Shown piece by piece: positions 1 through 13,040 of a DNA stretch of 64,000 nt (position 1 is the stretch's first letter; every line of letters begins with the position of its first letter). The stretch is taken from contig CM036658.1 in NCBI GenBank assembly GCA_020746105.1, positions 31,397,099 to 31,461,098 on the forward strand, in the 5' to 3' direction. The position numbers were made by a program, and so were the translations under genes. Origin of the DNA: Trogon surrucura (Eukaryota > Chordata > Aves > Trogoniformes > Trogonidae). The notes under the pieces are model-generated. The model was not told where the DNA came from. It ran no database searches and was given only the letters and a program-made list of their open reading frames with translations.

Positions 1-2136
1 AATTGACTATTGCAGTGTATCCTATTTCTGTGACAGAAAGTAGCCAGTTTCCCTTCGACAATATTAAGAAAGTAACTTTACAAAACATATTTTGATTTCA
101 GTATCACCCACAACAACTTCAAGAAAAAAACAACAAAAAAAGAATAACAACAAAAAGCAGCACTGGCATATCTGAGCTATCATTTACAGATCTGTTTAAT
201 TACAGCCATATATGAACGTACAAATGTGCAGAACCATAAAAATCCAAAATGCATAGATCTGTAGTACCATGAGAAACCCTCTGCATTAAAAAGAACAGAT
301 AATTTCTAGCACGCTAACAACCTAAACATCAGCCTGACCCAAAAATGCCAAGAATAATTCTGTCAGGGCTGCAAAATGCCTGAAGAAACTTTTTCCTTAT
401 ATCTCAGACTAATATTTTTCTTCTCTAAATCCCTTGAACTACCACCCTTACTCTTCTATTCTTGAATTTTCACTCAACACCTCAAGAGAAAGCAGTCTAC
501 ATAAACTCATATTGATTGATTTTACCTTTTTCCCAACTGTGGAACAGTTCTTCCATTACTTATTGCATAGAGGGGTTTTAAAACAAACTAACATGCTAAA
601 CAAGTAAGTCTCCAGATCAACTGCTAAGCCCTAGAAGTTTCCTCAGGTTTCTACCGTGATACTGCCACTCAGACTGGTCCTGAAGAGAAGCTGTAAGAAG
701 AAATTCCATTCCTTGCCACAATGAACTGGAAACGTGTTGACCAGTCTAGACAACAGGTAGTCATTCACTGCTGAGTATTTCGGCACTTTGGAAATGTATC
801 TGGTCTCACTGCTAACAGCAAACGGTATCAACTTACATACATAAGTCTTAAAACACACAAAAACTCTAAAGCTTAGTAAGCTTGATAGTTTGGTATATTC
901 ATGTGTTAATTTACAATTCAATGGCAGTTTGTGCCCTCAAATGCATAAAGAACTACTATTGTGCAGTCAAGATCACCTTATACATTTTCAGGAAAATTTT
1001 ATAAGATTAACTGTGATATGTGAGCTGCATGTTTATTTCATCATCTATTAATATAGAGCCACTGAACTCAAAAAACCAAATATTTTTTAGTTCACAGCAG
1101 CCAACAGAGAAACACATTCAGTCCTTATGGCTATGAAGTGCAGAGACACAGAGACTATTTCCTCATTTACATTTGTGTTCCTTCACTACACTGCAAGAGC
1201 TCGTCACTCAAACATTAAAAAGCAGGAACAGAGAGTGGCTCAGGATCATCATCATAGACCTGATATGTAAACATGAATGAACTGGTTTTCATGTAGAGGT
1301 CTGGTCTCCAGATAGACATCAGAATCTAACCAAAGTTCTCATGAACTCATAAGACTTGTAGGGATGTGCACAAGGTTCATGTTATCTCCCTCATCAGGAC
1401 AGGTTTACAGAAAGCAACAGAAGTAACAAAAATCCTCACTCTTATGGAAGCCAGCACATACCCAGACAGAGTTTCTACTGAACTGGTGAACAGCTTGATC
1501 ACACTGCAACATCACAGTGGATAGAGTGACTTGGCTAGTTCTTCTTTAATGTGACAGAACAACTAAGAAAAGCCTCTGAAAAAAAGCACTTGAAATCTAA
1601 TAGCATCCAAAATACAATGTTTCTCACCCAGTTTACTTGCATACAAAAAAAAAAGAAAATTTGAGAATGCAAAAAAGGAAAACCCTGCTGAAGAGCAATT
1701 TTAAGCCTTTATGAATTGTTTGAAGAGGATGTAATTTCCAGGACAACCTGCACTTCATCTGCTGTCAGCCACTAACACGCCAAACCAGTTCAGTGACAGG
1801 CCCACTAGTGTGAAGGCATAACTAATAAGTTACCTTTGCTTTTACCTTACTCATTTTTTAGTCAAGTTCTTGCTATCTCGTCTATGCAGCCCTGTGTGCA
1901 TCTATATCTTTCTGTGCAGCCCGACATACTTTCTACGTATCTCCTATCTATGCCCACTATTTCACATTCACTGTGCTGCTTACCACAAAAAAATGAAAAA
2001 CAAACAAAAACAAACACAAAAACCCACGAAGCAATCAGCCATTTTACTACTGACTCTTATTCGCCTTAACTTGCAGGTATCCACATGCTCAACACAGCAT
2101 TGATAGAATGTATATTAGAAATACTGCTCTGCGTAC
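1..2136 (-). other. DMXL1: DMXL1 intron 2 (partial)
   Basis: This AT-rich DNA lies downstream of the exon 2 splice donor on the minus strand. I looked for the next DMXL1 exon, which should continue the first WD-repeat region after the Met-Gln-Gln-Gly-Lys end of exon 2, and did not find it, so intron 2 probably runs off the left edge. No repeat family, RNA gene or long ORF is recognisable; the short ORFs here have no family features. Confidence 0.7.
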
Positions 2137-2262
2137 CTTTCCCTGTTGCATTGAACAGTCCACGCATCCCACTTGAATGTTTCCATGTTTTGCTCCAGGG
2201 ATTATCTGTAATCTCTCAAAGTCAGTCCCCAACACCACAATATCACATCCTGATGCATATGC
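2137..2262 (-). CDS. DMXL1: DMXL1 coding exon 2 (internal exon, partial gene)
   Basis: Read on the minus strand, a pyrimidine-rich tract ending in TTTAG is followed by 126 bases (42 codons, phase 0 at both ends), then a GTACGC donor. The peptide starts AYASGCDIV, contains DFERLQIIPGAKHGNIQVG and ends CVDCSMQQGK. This matches the N-terminus of DmX-like protein 1 and not its paralogue DMXL2, which has AYGSGCDIV, DFECVQ and a different sequence before the exon end. It joins in frame to exon 1 at 11413-11499. DMXL1 is a very large WD40-repeat protein related to Rabconnectin-3 alpha and yeast Rav1; the family regulates assembly and activity of the vacuolar proton ATPase. The exon is too short to be obvious in an ORF scan and was found from the shape of its reverse complement. 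Identity is near certain; the remaining exons lie to the left of the window. Confidence 0.96.
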
Positions 2263-5200
2263 CTAAAGAAGAAAACAAGAATTCAGTAAAGCTTTAGCTA
2301 CTTACAACATATTGGTGAAATAGAAACAGTACAGTCCACTAATGTATCCATGTAGAACACTAGGTAAAGAAGTACAGGAGCATTTGCAGAGATCAAATAG
2401 GTGCTTACAATTTAAACCAAGAACTGGCAAATTACTGTTCGTCCATGCTTAGAAGTGCATGAGAACATTTGCAGAGCAAGCAAACAGTGGTTCAAGACAT
2501 AAGAGAAAAATACGGAGTTATGAAAACATCTAAGAGAAAAGAGCCATTTACAAATTATTCTTTGGAAAGGTGGAATAGAGCTGAAGAGCTAAATTCGTAC
2601 AAAGCATTTAGTAAAGAAACTAGCAAAGTAAATATTCAAAAGAGTAACAGACTAAAGCTTAGTTATAGAAAAGCAGAACTGTGCTTTCTGAGTTGTTGAG
2701 ACTCCTGGTTACTTGCATTCCGTGGATTAATTTTATCTTCTCTTGAATTTAGATTGTCCCCGAGTAATTTGACGTATCTAGCACATTCACAGAGCCAGCT
2801 AAGTACTGCAATGTCCAAGTCTAAATTTCTCCCAATCTTTATGCAAGTCTTGTTAGAAACTGAGCACAGATTAAAATGGAGGGAAGGATTAGACACTGGA
2901 GAAGCTTGTGGAAATAACAGTGAGCAGAATCATGCAATAAGCATAAGAATATAGCATTCAGAGATTAAAGTCCTAGAGCAAGGAATGCATATCCATTAAA
3001 AAAAAAAATACAGCCAAGAAGCCAGCAACAGAACTAAGAATAAACAATAGCATCCTGTTAGACAGCAAGAGAATGACAAAAGGGCCAAAATCACTATTTT
3101 TGACCTAAAGAGTCAAGAGTAGAACAGTGTCACAAAACGGCAGATGGAAGACTTCTGTATACTGATTAAACGACTGTGCTTTGCAACCAACCCTATTATT
3201 CTCCAGTATATTAATTAAAAACACTTTTGATTTGAAAAAAAAAACTGGAATGTTAGATTAAAAAATGTGAAATCTGATGATCAAGCTTTCAGGTGTTTCA
3301 TATGAGAGATACTTTTATCAAGGCTGACCTAGTATACCATTCCATTTCATATATTAAAATAAATAAGTAAAATTAAAAATAAGGAGATTTTGGTCCAAAG
3401 ACAGTTCTCCCCACTAAGGGCTCAGCTATATTTCACAAAACAATCTTACCCAGAAGACTATGATCACCATCCTCAGACAATATTCAGTTATTACCTTCCA
3501 ACCAGCAGACCAACAGCCACCCTTAAACCTGCGTGATAACTGAAAGTGCTACATTGTTCCTGCAGACTAAACATAACCATGTATTTATGATCATTTATTG
3601 TTGCTCAGGTTTCTGAGGCCCTTCCTGTCCTCTCTTCAACTTCAAGAAGAGGTTCAAGCAGTGTAATTTCTCCAGTCAAAAGAGAAGCATTTGTTACAAA
3701 CTGACACATTAAACTGCAGGCTCCAAAGCATTCAAATTTAAAATTAATTCCAAAAGAGGAGAGTGAGTACTATTTTCTTGTTGAAATGTTAAAGTCATTA
3801 CTTTGATATTGCAAGGACTTGAACTTTGGAATTGATCCTCACAGAATATTATTTTGTTTAGTTAAAAATCACGTCACCCAATGACTCATTAAAATAAGTC
3901 CACAGCTCACTAGGCAAAGGTTATTCCAAAGTACCATATATACATTTTTTCCAAAGCCATTTTATTGAATTTAATGTTCTGTGTGGATACAATTTTAAAG
4001 GAAAAACAAAACAAAACAAAACCACAAAAGTTCTTCACTTTAAAGTGATAACATGGCTTTATTAGAAATGTCTTTAAAAGACTAAAATGTCAAAGACCCT
4101 ATGAATCCTATCTGTGCTTCTGTATGTCCCTCTAGGCCTCATCTGCACTTGACAGAATTACTAGATTTCTCTCATCTGTTTCTCTCCATTTCTAGCTCCA
4201 AAGGCAAGGCTAAGATCATATAGTGCCACAACATTACAATATTTCCATCACAGTGAGCAAGAACCAGCATGTATACTAACGCATACCAACAGCAATGATC
4301 CCAAAGTTCATAAACTAACCATTTCAACAGGTTCAAGAACTCAACCAGTTTTAACATATGAAAAAAAAAAAGTCCTGAGTACACTTGGCATTTTGCACTG
4401 GAAGAACTCTATCAAACACTACATAGTAGAGTCTTCATGAATTGGTATATTCATTAATCTATGAGAAACAAGGACTTAAAACAGTATCAGAACTCAGGTT
4501 ATCTCCTGCTAACCTGGGCTGTGCTGGACAGCAGTAGCTCAAGACTTATGCAAAGATCCCAGCCTTGCCATTCCCTGAAAGTGTCCCCTTTATGAATGTA
4601 AACTCACGTCCAAGAACTATAGTTCCTCCTCCCTTTTACTATGTTTAAACATGGCTATTTTATGTTTAGTATACATTTCTTGCTCAACTTCATATGGTCG
4701 GCTTTTTAAAAAAGAAAGTTTGTCAAAGCAGGGATGAACTTTCTGAAGGAGAAAAGCTGGAGAGTATCTTCTCATCCTAGTGGTTCCAAAAATTATAAGT
4801 GCACTCATAAGAAGCCAGATCAGAGAGGGGGAACAAGGTGATTTCCCTTTAAAAAAAAAAAAAAAATCTTACTCTTCGAAGAAAAAACATAATCATTCTA
4901 TCCTTACATTCTAGTAATTCTCCACATTACCTGAAGGAATCCCTGACATTCAGGGGAAAAAAAAACCTCACTTCTGATGACATCAGTGTATTTAGACAAA
5001 TCATATCACACTTGGTCATATTGGCTTCCCAATTCCCAATGAGCCGCAAAACCCCAAAGAAGTAGAAAAAGGAAAAAAAAGAGGGAAAAAACAACCAATC
5101 AACCAACAATAACAACAACAAAAACAGCCCAGCATTTTCAAAGAGCTCCCAAATATAACTACCACCAAGTAGGAACATGATTTAGAGGTTATTTTTGACC

Positions 5201-8200
5201 TTTAGTCAGTGTTTGCCTCTAAAACAACAATTTCAAAGACAAAAGGCAAGGGATACAGTGGGGAAGGAAGCTACATATTTCAAAGACAAAAAGTGTCTCC
5301 ATGGAAGGTAACTAAGCTGTCTGGCAAATGAAATTGCAACAGGCTCCCTTTTCTACTGCTGCCTACCTTAGGAGTCTCCTAACACCTCACATGACCAGAC
5401 AGGGAGGGATAAGTGTTCCCCTCCTCCTAAAGTGTCTATTCTTTGGTTCTTTGCTCGCCCCCACAGCAACTTGTCTGTCAGACTGTCTCTGTGCAGAGAG
5501 GTCATACCCTCATACACCCTCACTGGAACCCAGACTCCAGTTCCAAATGAGGTTTCTAAGCTGTAGAATCCTATGAAGCATTTCTCTAAAACAAAAGCAC
5601 AACATTAACTGCTGGACTAATTTCACACTTAAGGTTTTTTCCCCTCAGAAAATGAGATATTTTTCCATGGTATAATGGAAGCTGGTGTTCAGAATTAAGG
5701 TATGCTTTCTATGCCCTAATGGTCTATTGGATACAACAAAAATGAATTCTGCCTACTCGTCAATGTTATCTACTTTTGCTGCAAGACTTGTCCGCCATAG
5801 TTGTGTGTCACTCACTCTCATTTTGACAGAAGCTACCGAGATAGCATTTTTGTAAGGTATGGAAACTAAGGAAAAAGGTAATTTAAAAGTCAAGTGTTCT
5901 ATTTCATGTAGTGCATGAAGCAATTTCAGAGCACAACTATTTCTCATATCTATACTCCTCTCTATATCACCTGGCTCCTGGGGGACAGGACAGGAAGAGG
6001 GAGATACAAAATGTTGCCATGCAATTCAACTAGGAAACAATGCCTATAAATATAGCTATAATTTTTTTTATTTTTTTTTTTAAAAAAAGCCTATATGAAG
6101 CAAGGAAAGCCTCTAAGTCTGATTCTGGCAAGCCATAAAAGCCTTTCACCTTAAGAATGTCCTAGAACATTTAAAAGAAAGTTATCTTTGCACAATGGGA
6201 CAAGCAGAGTGTGTTGACATTATCATGTTCTTGGAATGTTTATTAAATAATGCTTTGTTCTTCTGTTACACAAATAAACAAGATAGAACAAGTTCAAGCT
6301 GCACGAATATGGATTTCACTAGCTGTTGACATAGCAAAACAAGCCTGAAATTAGGAAGTGAAAGATGTTTCAGGCCTGTGAAAACAAATGTTATTTTGCA
6401 TGCCATACTAGGTTTTCACACAATTGCTACCCATTCTTTTAATCAGATGTCAGGTCTTATTTCCAAAATCGTATTTCTTCGGAGAAGATTAACACTTTTG
6501 ACAATTACAGTGATTTAAAAGCGTTTTACTTTTTAAAGAAAACTACAAGTAACCATACGAACTACTTGCATTTTTTTTCTAAGCTGAAAGCCTTTTTAAA
6601 ACAGTGAAACTGGCAAATCAGATTCCGCTCTCAAGAAAAGCAAATGAGCAGTGATCTTGAACTCCTGCACAGCACAGCAACTCTAAAGCAATTATTTCCC
6701 TTATACTGGACGACCTTTATATATTTATTCTACATAATGATATACAAAATTTTTGTTATAGTTCCTGTTACAGTAAGGGTAAGGACTGGTAAGGACTGAC
6801 ACATTACCTCGCACAACTTGCACAAACTTTACTTAATCTACATTTCTTACATGAAGGTCACAATCATATCTACCATAAATTGCCAGTTATTAGCCACAGG
6901 TGAACGCAACACTATGTGTACACACATATATACTGCTTTGTAAATGTATATGTGTTTACATATACCCATGTAAATACATGTGGGATGAACATACAGACTA
7001 GAAAGATAATGCATAACTCTGTGCTGGGCCCAAGGTCATACAGAACCATTTAGCTGAAGCAGATCAAGAGACCACATTTAACAGTTCACAGTAACTTACT
7101 TGGAAATGTTCTCTCTCTGCTATAGCTATACCGGAAGCTTACCTGAACAAAACCCCCCATTATTTTTAGTTTCTTTTGGTTCACAGTTAATTCACTAACT
7201 GTATTGGAGGTAATTTTCAAGCCACATCAAGGCCATTTTTATCACTGATGACATAATCAAACTGACTGACTAAAAAGATTTTAATCAAAATTCTATAGGA
7301 GCTGAATAGTATTTATGTAATGTGTTTGAAAGTGGAAATTTAGAACAGGTATTTTTACAACTTTACAACCATTGTACCTTAGGGAAGATTAATTTCTCAG
7401 TTTAAAGAAAAAAAAAAAAAAAAGAAAATCCTGCCAAAAAAAAACTCCACACAAATAAAATAAAAAACCTACAAAAAAAATCCGCAAACCTAGTCTGCAC
7501 AAAAGCATTGTAAACTAAGAGGAAAAACTTATTTCAAAAAAACTCAGAAAAACTCACTTTTATTAATCATATCAGGTACCTGTTTCTTCTGCTGCATTGA
7601 GATAATAAACACAACATATTCTCAGCTTGCATAGTACCTTGCTGAATTTCTCTATTAAAAACATCTCTCCCACGCAGATAGAAATTTGCGCTAGTCTTTT
7701 AGTATGGTCTCACTTCCATTATTGTATCAAAACTTACACTAGCCCAAGTAGTACATTTAAATATCTTATTTTTTTAAGGAACTATTTTTTTCATTACGAA
7801 GCTTAATTAAATTTAGGAGATACTCTTTTGTTATGCTTGGGGAAAAAAAAAACAAAAACACTTTGTAATCTACCAAAAGTACTTGAACTAATACACTTCT
7901 TTAAGCAGCAAATTGACTGGCCAACCATTTAGAATCAAGTCTCACTGAAACTGCACTTTTCATGGAAGTGTAAAGAAGTTTTACCCCCTTCACTTTTTTT
8001 TTTTAAGGTTAATCCAGTTAAAAAATAAATTCTTAAGTTCAGAAAAAGTTAACTGGAACTTGGAAAAAGAAGGGGGGAAAAAAAGTATCAAAAACGTTTC
8101 TTTCCCTTTTCTAAATCATAACCAAGAAGAAGGTATAAAACATTGTAACTTTTTAAATAACTCAATGCCCAATAAGTTCATTTTCTTCAATATAGATACA

Positions 8201-11200
8201 TATGGAGTTTTAAATACAGAGTATTTTCTAGACAGATAAGTAATAATCCTACTCGGCCATAGAACATACTTTTATTTATAAAAGAATTTTACAAAGCAGG
8301 AAACCTTTCTATCGTAAATCAGAATCTTTGGAAAACTCAGAGCAGTCTTGACCAAACTATCAAAAAACCCACAATTTTCCAAGTGCTTCTCAACTTGACA
8401 GTTGAAAGAATTCACAGTTTTACTGATCATACAAAGCAAGTATCAAACCCAGAGTGAGTCTAATCACACACAGAGAAGAAATCCATCCAGAAAAGATTCT
8501 GATTGCATTGAAATAACCCATGCAATCATATTTGTTTCCCAAATTTTTACCCCTATGAGCAACTGCTCTTTTGTGACTTTCATTACCAGTCCTGGGACTT
8601 GTACTGGTAAAATTGCTATTGCTCACAAGGAATTTTTTTTACATTTTCTGATACTTGGGAAAAAACAAACGGAAAAAAATATTGCAGAAGCAGAACTGAA
8701 AAAGCAAAAATGCACAAAGCCAACCAATCATAAAAGTGGTATCAGTGCCGGTTACACAATAACTTAACCTTCAGTAATAACTAGTACAGCAGTATCCAGT
8801 GTCAAGAATTCCATGAACTTACTTAAGTTTTTTCACTCAAGTACATTAGATCTTAAAACAACAAAAGAAAGTAATGGATGTATTCCACTGTGGACAAGTA
8901 CAGAGGAAAATAAAACAATTTCAGAAGAAGCATAGAGAGAGTAAACAGTTAAATTCTGATTTCTGAGGGCTGAGTTCTCATTCATTTAGTGTGCCATACG
9001 TTGTTATCACCCACTCTCGGTGGATAAATAACAGGCATGCTTCTTATGACACACTGATGCTTATGAGCCTTTTTCTATATATAAACAAAAGACGTGCCAA
9101 AAACACTGTTATCAGTGTTCTCTCCAAGGATGCTCATGCTCCACTTGACACTTCAGATCCTAAAAAAAAAATCACCCAGAAAGCCAGAACAACAAACCTG
9201 CATGCCATTAGGACAGAAATTCCAAACACCATCTTAAAACAAAACTGCACATACTCAAAGTTTAGGACAAGAATCTGTTATTTTTAGTTAAAAGCTACAG
9301 TATTTTAAAACCTTTCATCTTAAATATTCAGTACAGCACATCAGGCAATATTCTGAACCATGCTGCATCTAAAAAAATCGAGGTATTACAAACCAAGTCC
9401 TCCTGTCTGACAAAGGTACCTCACCCCACCCATACAGCAGATAACCCTGAAATATCAACTCCTTTGAGTTCTCAGCCATGAAAACTGGAAGTATAGTAGT
9501 TTGCCACAACATGTCCTTTTCAATTTCTAAGATATCATTCAGCAGTACTTACACTTATTAATGCTTATATCATGACTTCAGACATCGGAAAACAACCTTA
9601 GATTTTCTAAAGGTTAAGTCCACCATTTCTTTCCAAAAGGGCAAAAAACTAGCTTCAGTATCTTTCCTTTCTTAATTCTTCTGAGCAATCTCATCATCGT
9701 AACATAGTATTATAAAATTAGTAAGAGCAAATTAAAAAAAACCCAAACCCTGAAGCAGTCGAGGATATTTCTGTTAGCAGTTTTAATTCTGGGAAAAAGA
9801 AATCCATTAATAACCTTCTGGAGAAAAGGACAAAACCAAGGGAGATGGATGTGTCTATAGGAAACATTGTTGCTTTATTTATATCAAAACAGTTCTTGGG
9901 GAAAAAAAAAAAAAAACAAACAAAAAACCACAAACCATAGAAACAGTTACTGAAGATTACACTTCCCAGTCATTCCTTTTACCCCTCAGAGAGATTCTTA
10001 CTCTCTTTACCAACTGGGGAGTTCTAACATTTTCTCCTAAGTTAGGCGATAACAGGCAGAAAGCACTTCACTGACATTAACGACTCAACTACTTCCCTCA
10101 AAAAAAAGGAATGATCTCAAAATGGGAAACTTACAAGAACATACTTTGAAAGCTTACTAGCATTTTGTCATAAAGCAAACTTCCCTGTCTCTCACCAAAT
10201 GGTTTCCCACCACCAGCCAGTCTTTAAACATGTCTGGATATGCAATATCAGAAAGTCTGTCACAGCTGGAATTGAAATCCTGATTGCTGCAATTTAAGAA
10301 ATGTTCCAACATGAACTTATTTACAGGACTCATTTTGGGGATGGGGGAGCAAGCACGTAACCGGACAAGGCTGCAGATAAACGGCCTTTGCAAAGCCAGG
10401 GTAAGTCTGGGGAAGCAGCTCTAGGGTGCTTCACTCTGAACACAGACTGTACCCCACCTTTCCAACACAGACACGGCACCGCTGCAGCACAGCCAAGCTG
10501 CAAGTAGCCACCTGAATTTAACCGCGTCAGTACACCAGATGGAAAAAAAAAAAAGTTGGTTAATTGTTGCATTTCTATCTATCACTCTCCTACCACACCC
10601 CAAATCACACTATGCTGTAATTAATAATTAGGCCGGAAAAGGTAAGGCTGAAAATACTCAAGTGTGGTGCACTGAGCAACTCTGCTGTGCCTTATCTCAT
10701 TCAACCCCAACGAGAAGGCAGGAAGGGTACGTTTCAGAGGGAGGGTGCGAAGAAAAGCACAGGAGCAGTCTATTTACAAGTGAAGATGCAAAAGAGAGGA
10801 AAACGAACACTAATAAAAGGCTTCAGCCTTTACTAAATACTTCAAGTGGTTTTGCTGTGTGGTTTGGTTTTTTTCTCCACTTTGTGTGAGCACCGGCAGG
10901 GAGCTCACAAACGGTTTTAAAAGCGCAGCGCCAAGGCACGGTATCTCCAAACCTCCCTCGGCCGTTGGGCAGTGAGGACACGCACATCTGAGGCAAAGCC
11001 GGTGCCGAAACTCCCTTCCACGACGATCCTGACGCACCGGCGGGCGTTTATGTAACCCTTCCCCAGACACCATCTTCCTGCGCCCGTCAACCCCGCGAGG
11101 GCCGCAGGTGCCCGCCCGCCTCCGCCGGGCACCGCGCTCCCCCCCGCGCCCCTTCCAGCCCTGCGCAGCCGGGGAGGCCGCCCGGCCCGGCCGCCGCCGC

Positions 11201-11412
11201 CACCGCGCCGGGAAAAGTTTCGCATGCCAGCCCCGCGGAGGCTCCGGGCAGCTGCGTGCAGGCCCCTCCGCCAGACCCTCCCCCTCGGCCCCGGAGCGGG
11301 GTGCCGCCACCGGCCGACGACGCAACGCGCCAGCCTGACGCAGCCTCTTTCGGCGCCGGCTCCGGCGGCGGGGAGCGCGGCGCTAGGGGCGCGGGCGCGG
11401 CGGAGGCCTCAC
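2263..11412 (-). other. DMXL1: DMXL1 intron 1 (9.15 kb)
   Basis: This stretch lies between the exon 1 donor (GTGAGG) and the exon 2 acceptor (TTTAG). It is AT-rich with many poly-A or poly-T runs (for example near 4850, 7407 and 9902). I recognise no CR1, LTR or SINE in it, in contrast to the DTWD2 intron on the right. The last ~450 bases before exon 1 rise in GC and belong to the CpG island. Several 60-120 codon ORFs occur on both strands, but none shows splice context or a known family. Confidence 0.8.
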
Positions 11413-11499
11413 CGTGAAGGGCTGGTCGTGCAGGCTGCCCACGGAGAAGCAGTTGTCCCCGGGGTTCACGGCCCCCGTCAGCACCTGGTGCAGGTTCAT
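11413..11499 (-). CDS. DMXL1: DMXL1 coding exon 1 with start codon (partial gene)
   Basis: On the minus strand an ATG at 11499 opens 29 codons that begin MNLHQVLTGAVNPGDNCFSV and end DQPFT, directly followed by a GTGAGG splice donor. This is the conserved N-terminus of DMXL1; the Met-Asn start and the DQxFT end separate it from DMXL2 (Met-His start, DVPFT). The next exon (2137-2262) starts with Ala-Tyr-Ala, the residues that follow in the family. An in-frame upstream extension exists only because the GC-rich 5' region happens to be open; the start chosen matches the family start. The product is a large WD40 protein of the Rabconnectin/RAVE type that acts on V-ATPase at endomembranes. The exon sits inside a CpG island, as expected for a widely expressed gene. 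In this window the gene is divergent from DTWD2, with about 23 kb between the two start codons. Confidence 0.96.
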
Positions 11500-11666
11500 G
11501 GCGAGAAGCGGTCGCCAGCCCTCACGGCCCTGCCGCTCGGCCGCCCCTCGTCCCGCGGGCGGCGGCGGAGGAGGCGGCGGCACCGGCACATACCGCGGGG
11601 CGGGGCGGGGCGAGGAGAGGCGAGGAGGAGCCTGGCCGGGCAGGCGGGGCGGGGCGCGGAGGCGCA

Positions 11667-11680
11667 GCGCCCCCTGGCGC
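11667..11680 (-). promoter_or_regulatory. CTCF-like motif near the DMXL1 start
   Basis: On the minus strand the 14 bases read GCGCCAGGGGGCGC. This fits the GC-rich form of the CTCF core (CCGCGNGGNGGCAG / CCASYAGRKGGCRS) apart from G at positions 1 and 3 of the latter. It lies about 170 bp upstream of the DMXL1 ATG. Occupancy cannot be judged from sequence. Confidence 0.45.
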
Positions 11681-11707
11681 CGGCCTCGCTGCCTGCCCGC
11701 TCCCAGC

Positions 11708-11717
11708 TCTCGCGAGA
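11708..11717. promoter_or_regulatory. TCTCGCGAGA palindrome
   Basis: A perfect 10-bp TCTCGCGAGA lies about 210 bp upstream of the DMXL1 ATG inside the CpG island. This motif is known from CpG-island promoters of housekeeping genes, where it is bound by ZBTB33 (Kaiso)-class proteins and often drives transcription in both directions. The sequence match is exact; its activity here is inferred. Confidence 0.6.
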
Positions 11718-12060
11718 GCCCGTCCCGATGGCGCCACCGCGCTCCTCTTCCGCCCGGCGCCAGCGCCCGGCAGTCTCCGGCGTCTGCACTTCACGCGACG
11801 GGAGGGGCGGGGAGGCGGCGAGTGCCGCCGTGCGCGTGTGCGGGTGTGCGGGTGGCGGTGCGGCCGAGGGGGGACGCTTAGGGAGCGGGCCCGGGCTCTG
11901 CGGGCCAGCTCTGAGGCGCACCCGGGAGTGTTGACCCTGGCGAGAGCTATTACCCGCAGTGGGCTGCCTCCCAGCCCGCAGTGTCACAGCTGGCGGGGCT
12001 CGGCCGCAGCCTTTCCACCAGCCCTTAGAGGAGGAGGCGGAATCGTGCTGGGAGACCTGG

Positions 12061-12877
12061 ATCCCTGAGGCTTGAGAAATGAAAAAGACATTTTCCCGAA
12101 GTGCCGCGTTACCTGTGGGTAACCGGGCGTCTGGTCTTCCTCCTAACGTGAGAAAAAAGACTGATGGCATACTGACCTTCCTCTTGCCAGGAGCGCTGAT
12201 CACTGCTAGGCTTCTGCCGGCTGCAGACCTCATAAAGTGACCTTACTGGATTTTTAAGTTAAAAACTGCTCCTGTTGCGTTCTAAGCAAGCAAAGGAATT
12301 ACGGCTGAAAACATCAGAGGCCCTCGTGTGATTACCAGCACAGCCGCCTACTTCTGGGCTCAGACTGTGAACCGCTCCAGCTTTGGTTGCAGCTGGGTGA
12401 TACTTCTTCCCGGAGAGCGGCTCCAGACCACACTGAGCAGAATAGGTCAGAGATCCCGTAGAACTGTGTTGTCTCTTCAAGCTTCCTTTTCTCCAGAGGT
12501 GTGAAGCACACAGGGTTTGCAGTGTGACAGGATAGTGGGGTAGCAGTAGACAGAGATGCCAGACGCCAGTCTGAGGAAGGTGAAGAATTCAGGAAAGGGG
12601 AGACTCAGGACACCGAGTAAAACAATGATTACTGATAACTATTTTTTAATCTATATCAAATTACAACACAATATGGTAAGTTTACAACTGACGCTCCCTA
12701 ATGTGCTGATATGGTAAGAAAATACGGAACTTCTCATCTCCTTCTGAACTAGATTTGGCCTTTGTGACTATTCCGATTAATATATTTGGCTTATTTCATA
12801 GCAAAGGGCGTCATCACCTTTTATCCTCTCCTCTGTGGACAGGGTGAGAGCCTGTCTGGTGAAATGATACATATCCA
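12061..12877. other. Intergenic, no feature recognised
   Basis: This is the flank of the DMXL1 CpG island, in which GC content falls gradually. No repeat, RNA gene or coding exon is recognisable on either strand. Confidence 0.5.
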
Positions 12878-13040
12878 TATCACAGAATCACAGAATGTGA
12901 GGGGTTGGAAGGGACCTCAGAAGATGATGTCAAGTCCAACCCCCCTGCCAGAGCAGGATCATCTAGGGCAGCCACACAGGAACACATCCAGGTGGGTTTT
13001 GAACGTCTGTATCTTGGCTCCCTTCTCCACTGGCATGGGG
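12878..13040 (-). mobile_element. CR1 LINE 3' fragment
   Basis: The plus strand reads TCACAGAATCACAGAATG, then GTTGGAAGGGACCTCAGA, then AAGTCCAACCCCCCTGCC, which is the reverse complement of a CR1 3' end with its ATTCTGTG tail. It continues through the usual GCCAGAGCAGGATCATCTAG and ACATCCAGGTGGGTTTTGAA segment and then fades. It is a severely 5'-truncated copy, as most CR1s are. Confidence 0.9.

Larger units (their letters stand above)
10950..12060 (-). promoter_or_regulatory. DMXL1: CpG island and promoter region of DMXL1
   Basis: GC content and CpG density rise sharply here compared with the AT-rich flanks, and the island spans the DMXL1 start codon. It contains runs of GGGGCGGGGC (GC-box type, around 11597-11655), a palindromic TCTCGCGAGA at 11708-11717 and a CTCF-like site at 11667-11680. 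The overlapping GC-rich ORFs on both strands (up to 245 codons) are low-complexity Ala/Arg/Pro/Gly translations and are not genes. The transcription start is not visible from sequence; it probably lies between about 11,500 and 11,850. Confidence 0.85.

Noticed and set aside
10157-10393. 78-codon minus-strand ORF in DMXL1 intron 1 as an alternative exon
   Set aside because: No match to DMXL1 or another family I know, and no convincing splice sites.
10810-12233. Long ORFs on both strands around the DMXL1 start (up to 245 codons)
   Set aside because: Low-complexity Ala/Pro/Arg/Gly products in overlapping frames of a CpG island; explained by the lack of stop codons in GC-rich DNA. Only the 29-codon DMXL1 exon is supported by homology and a splice donor.
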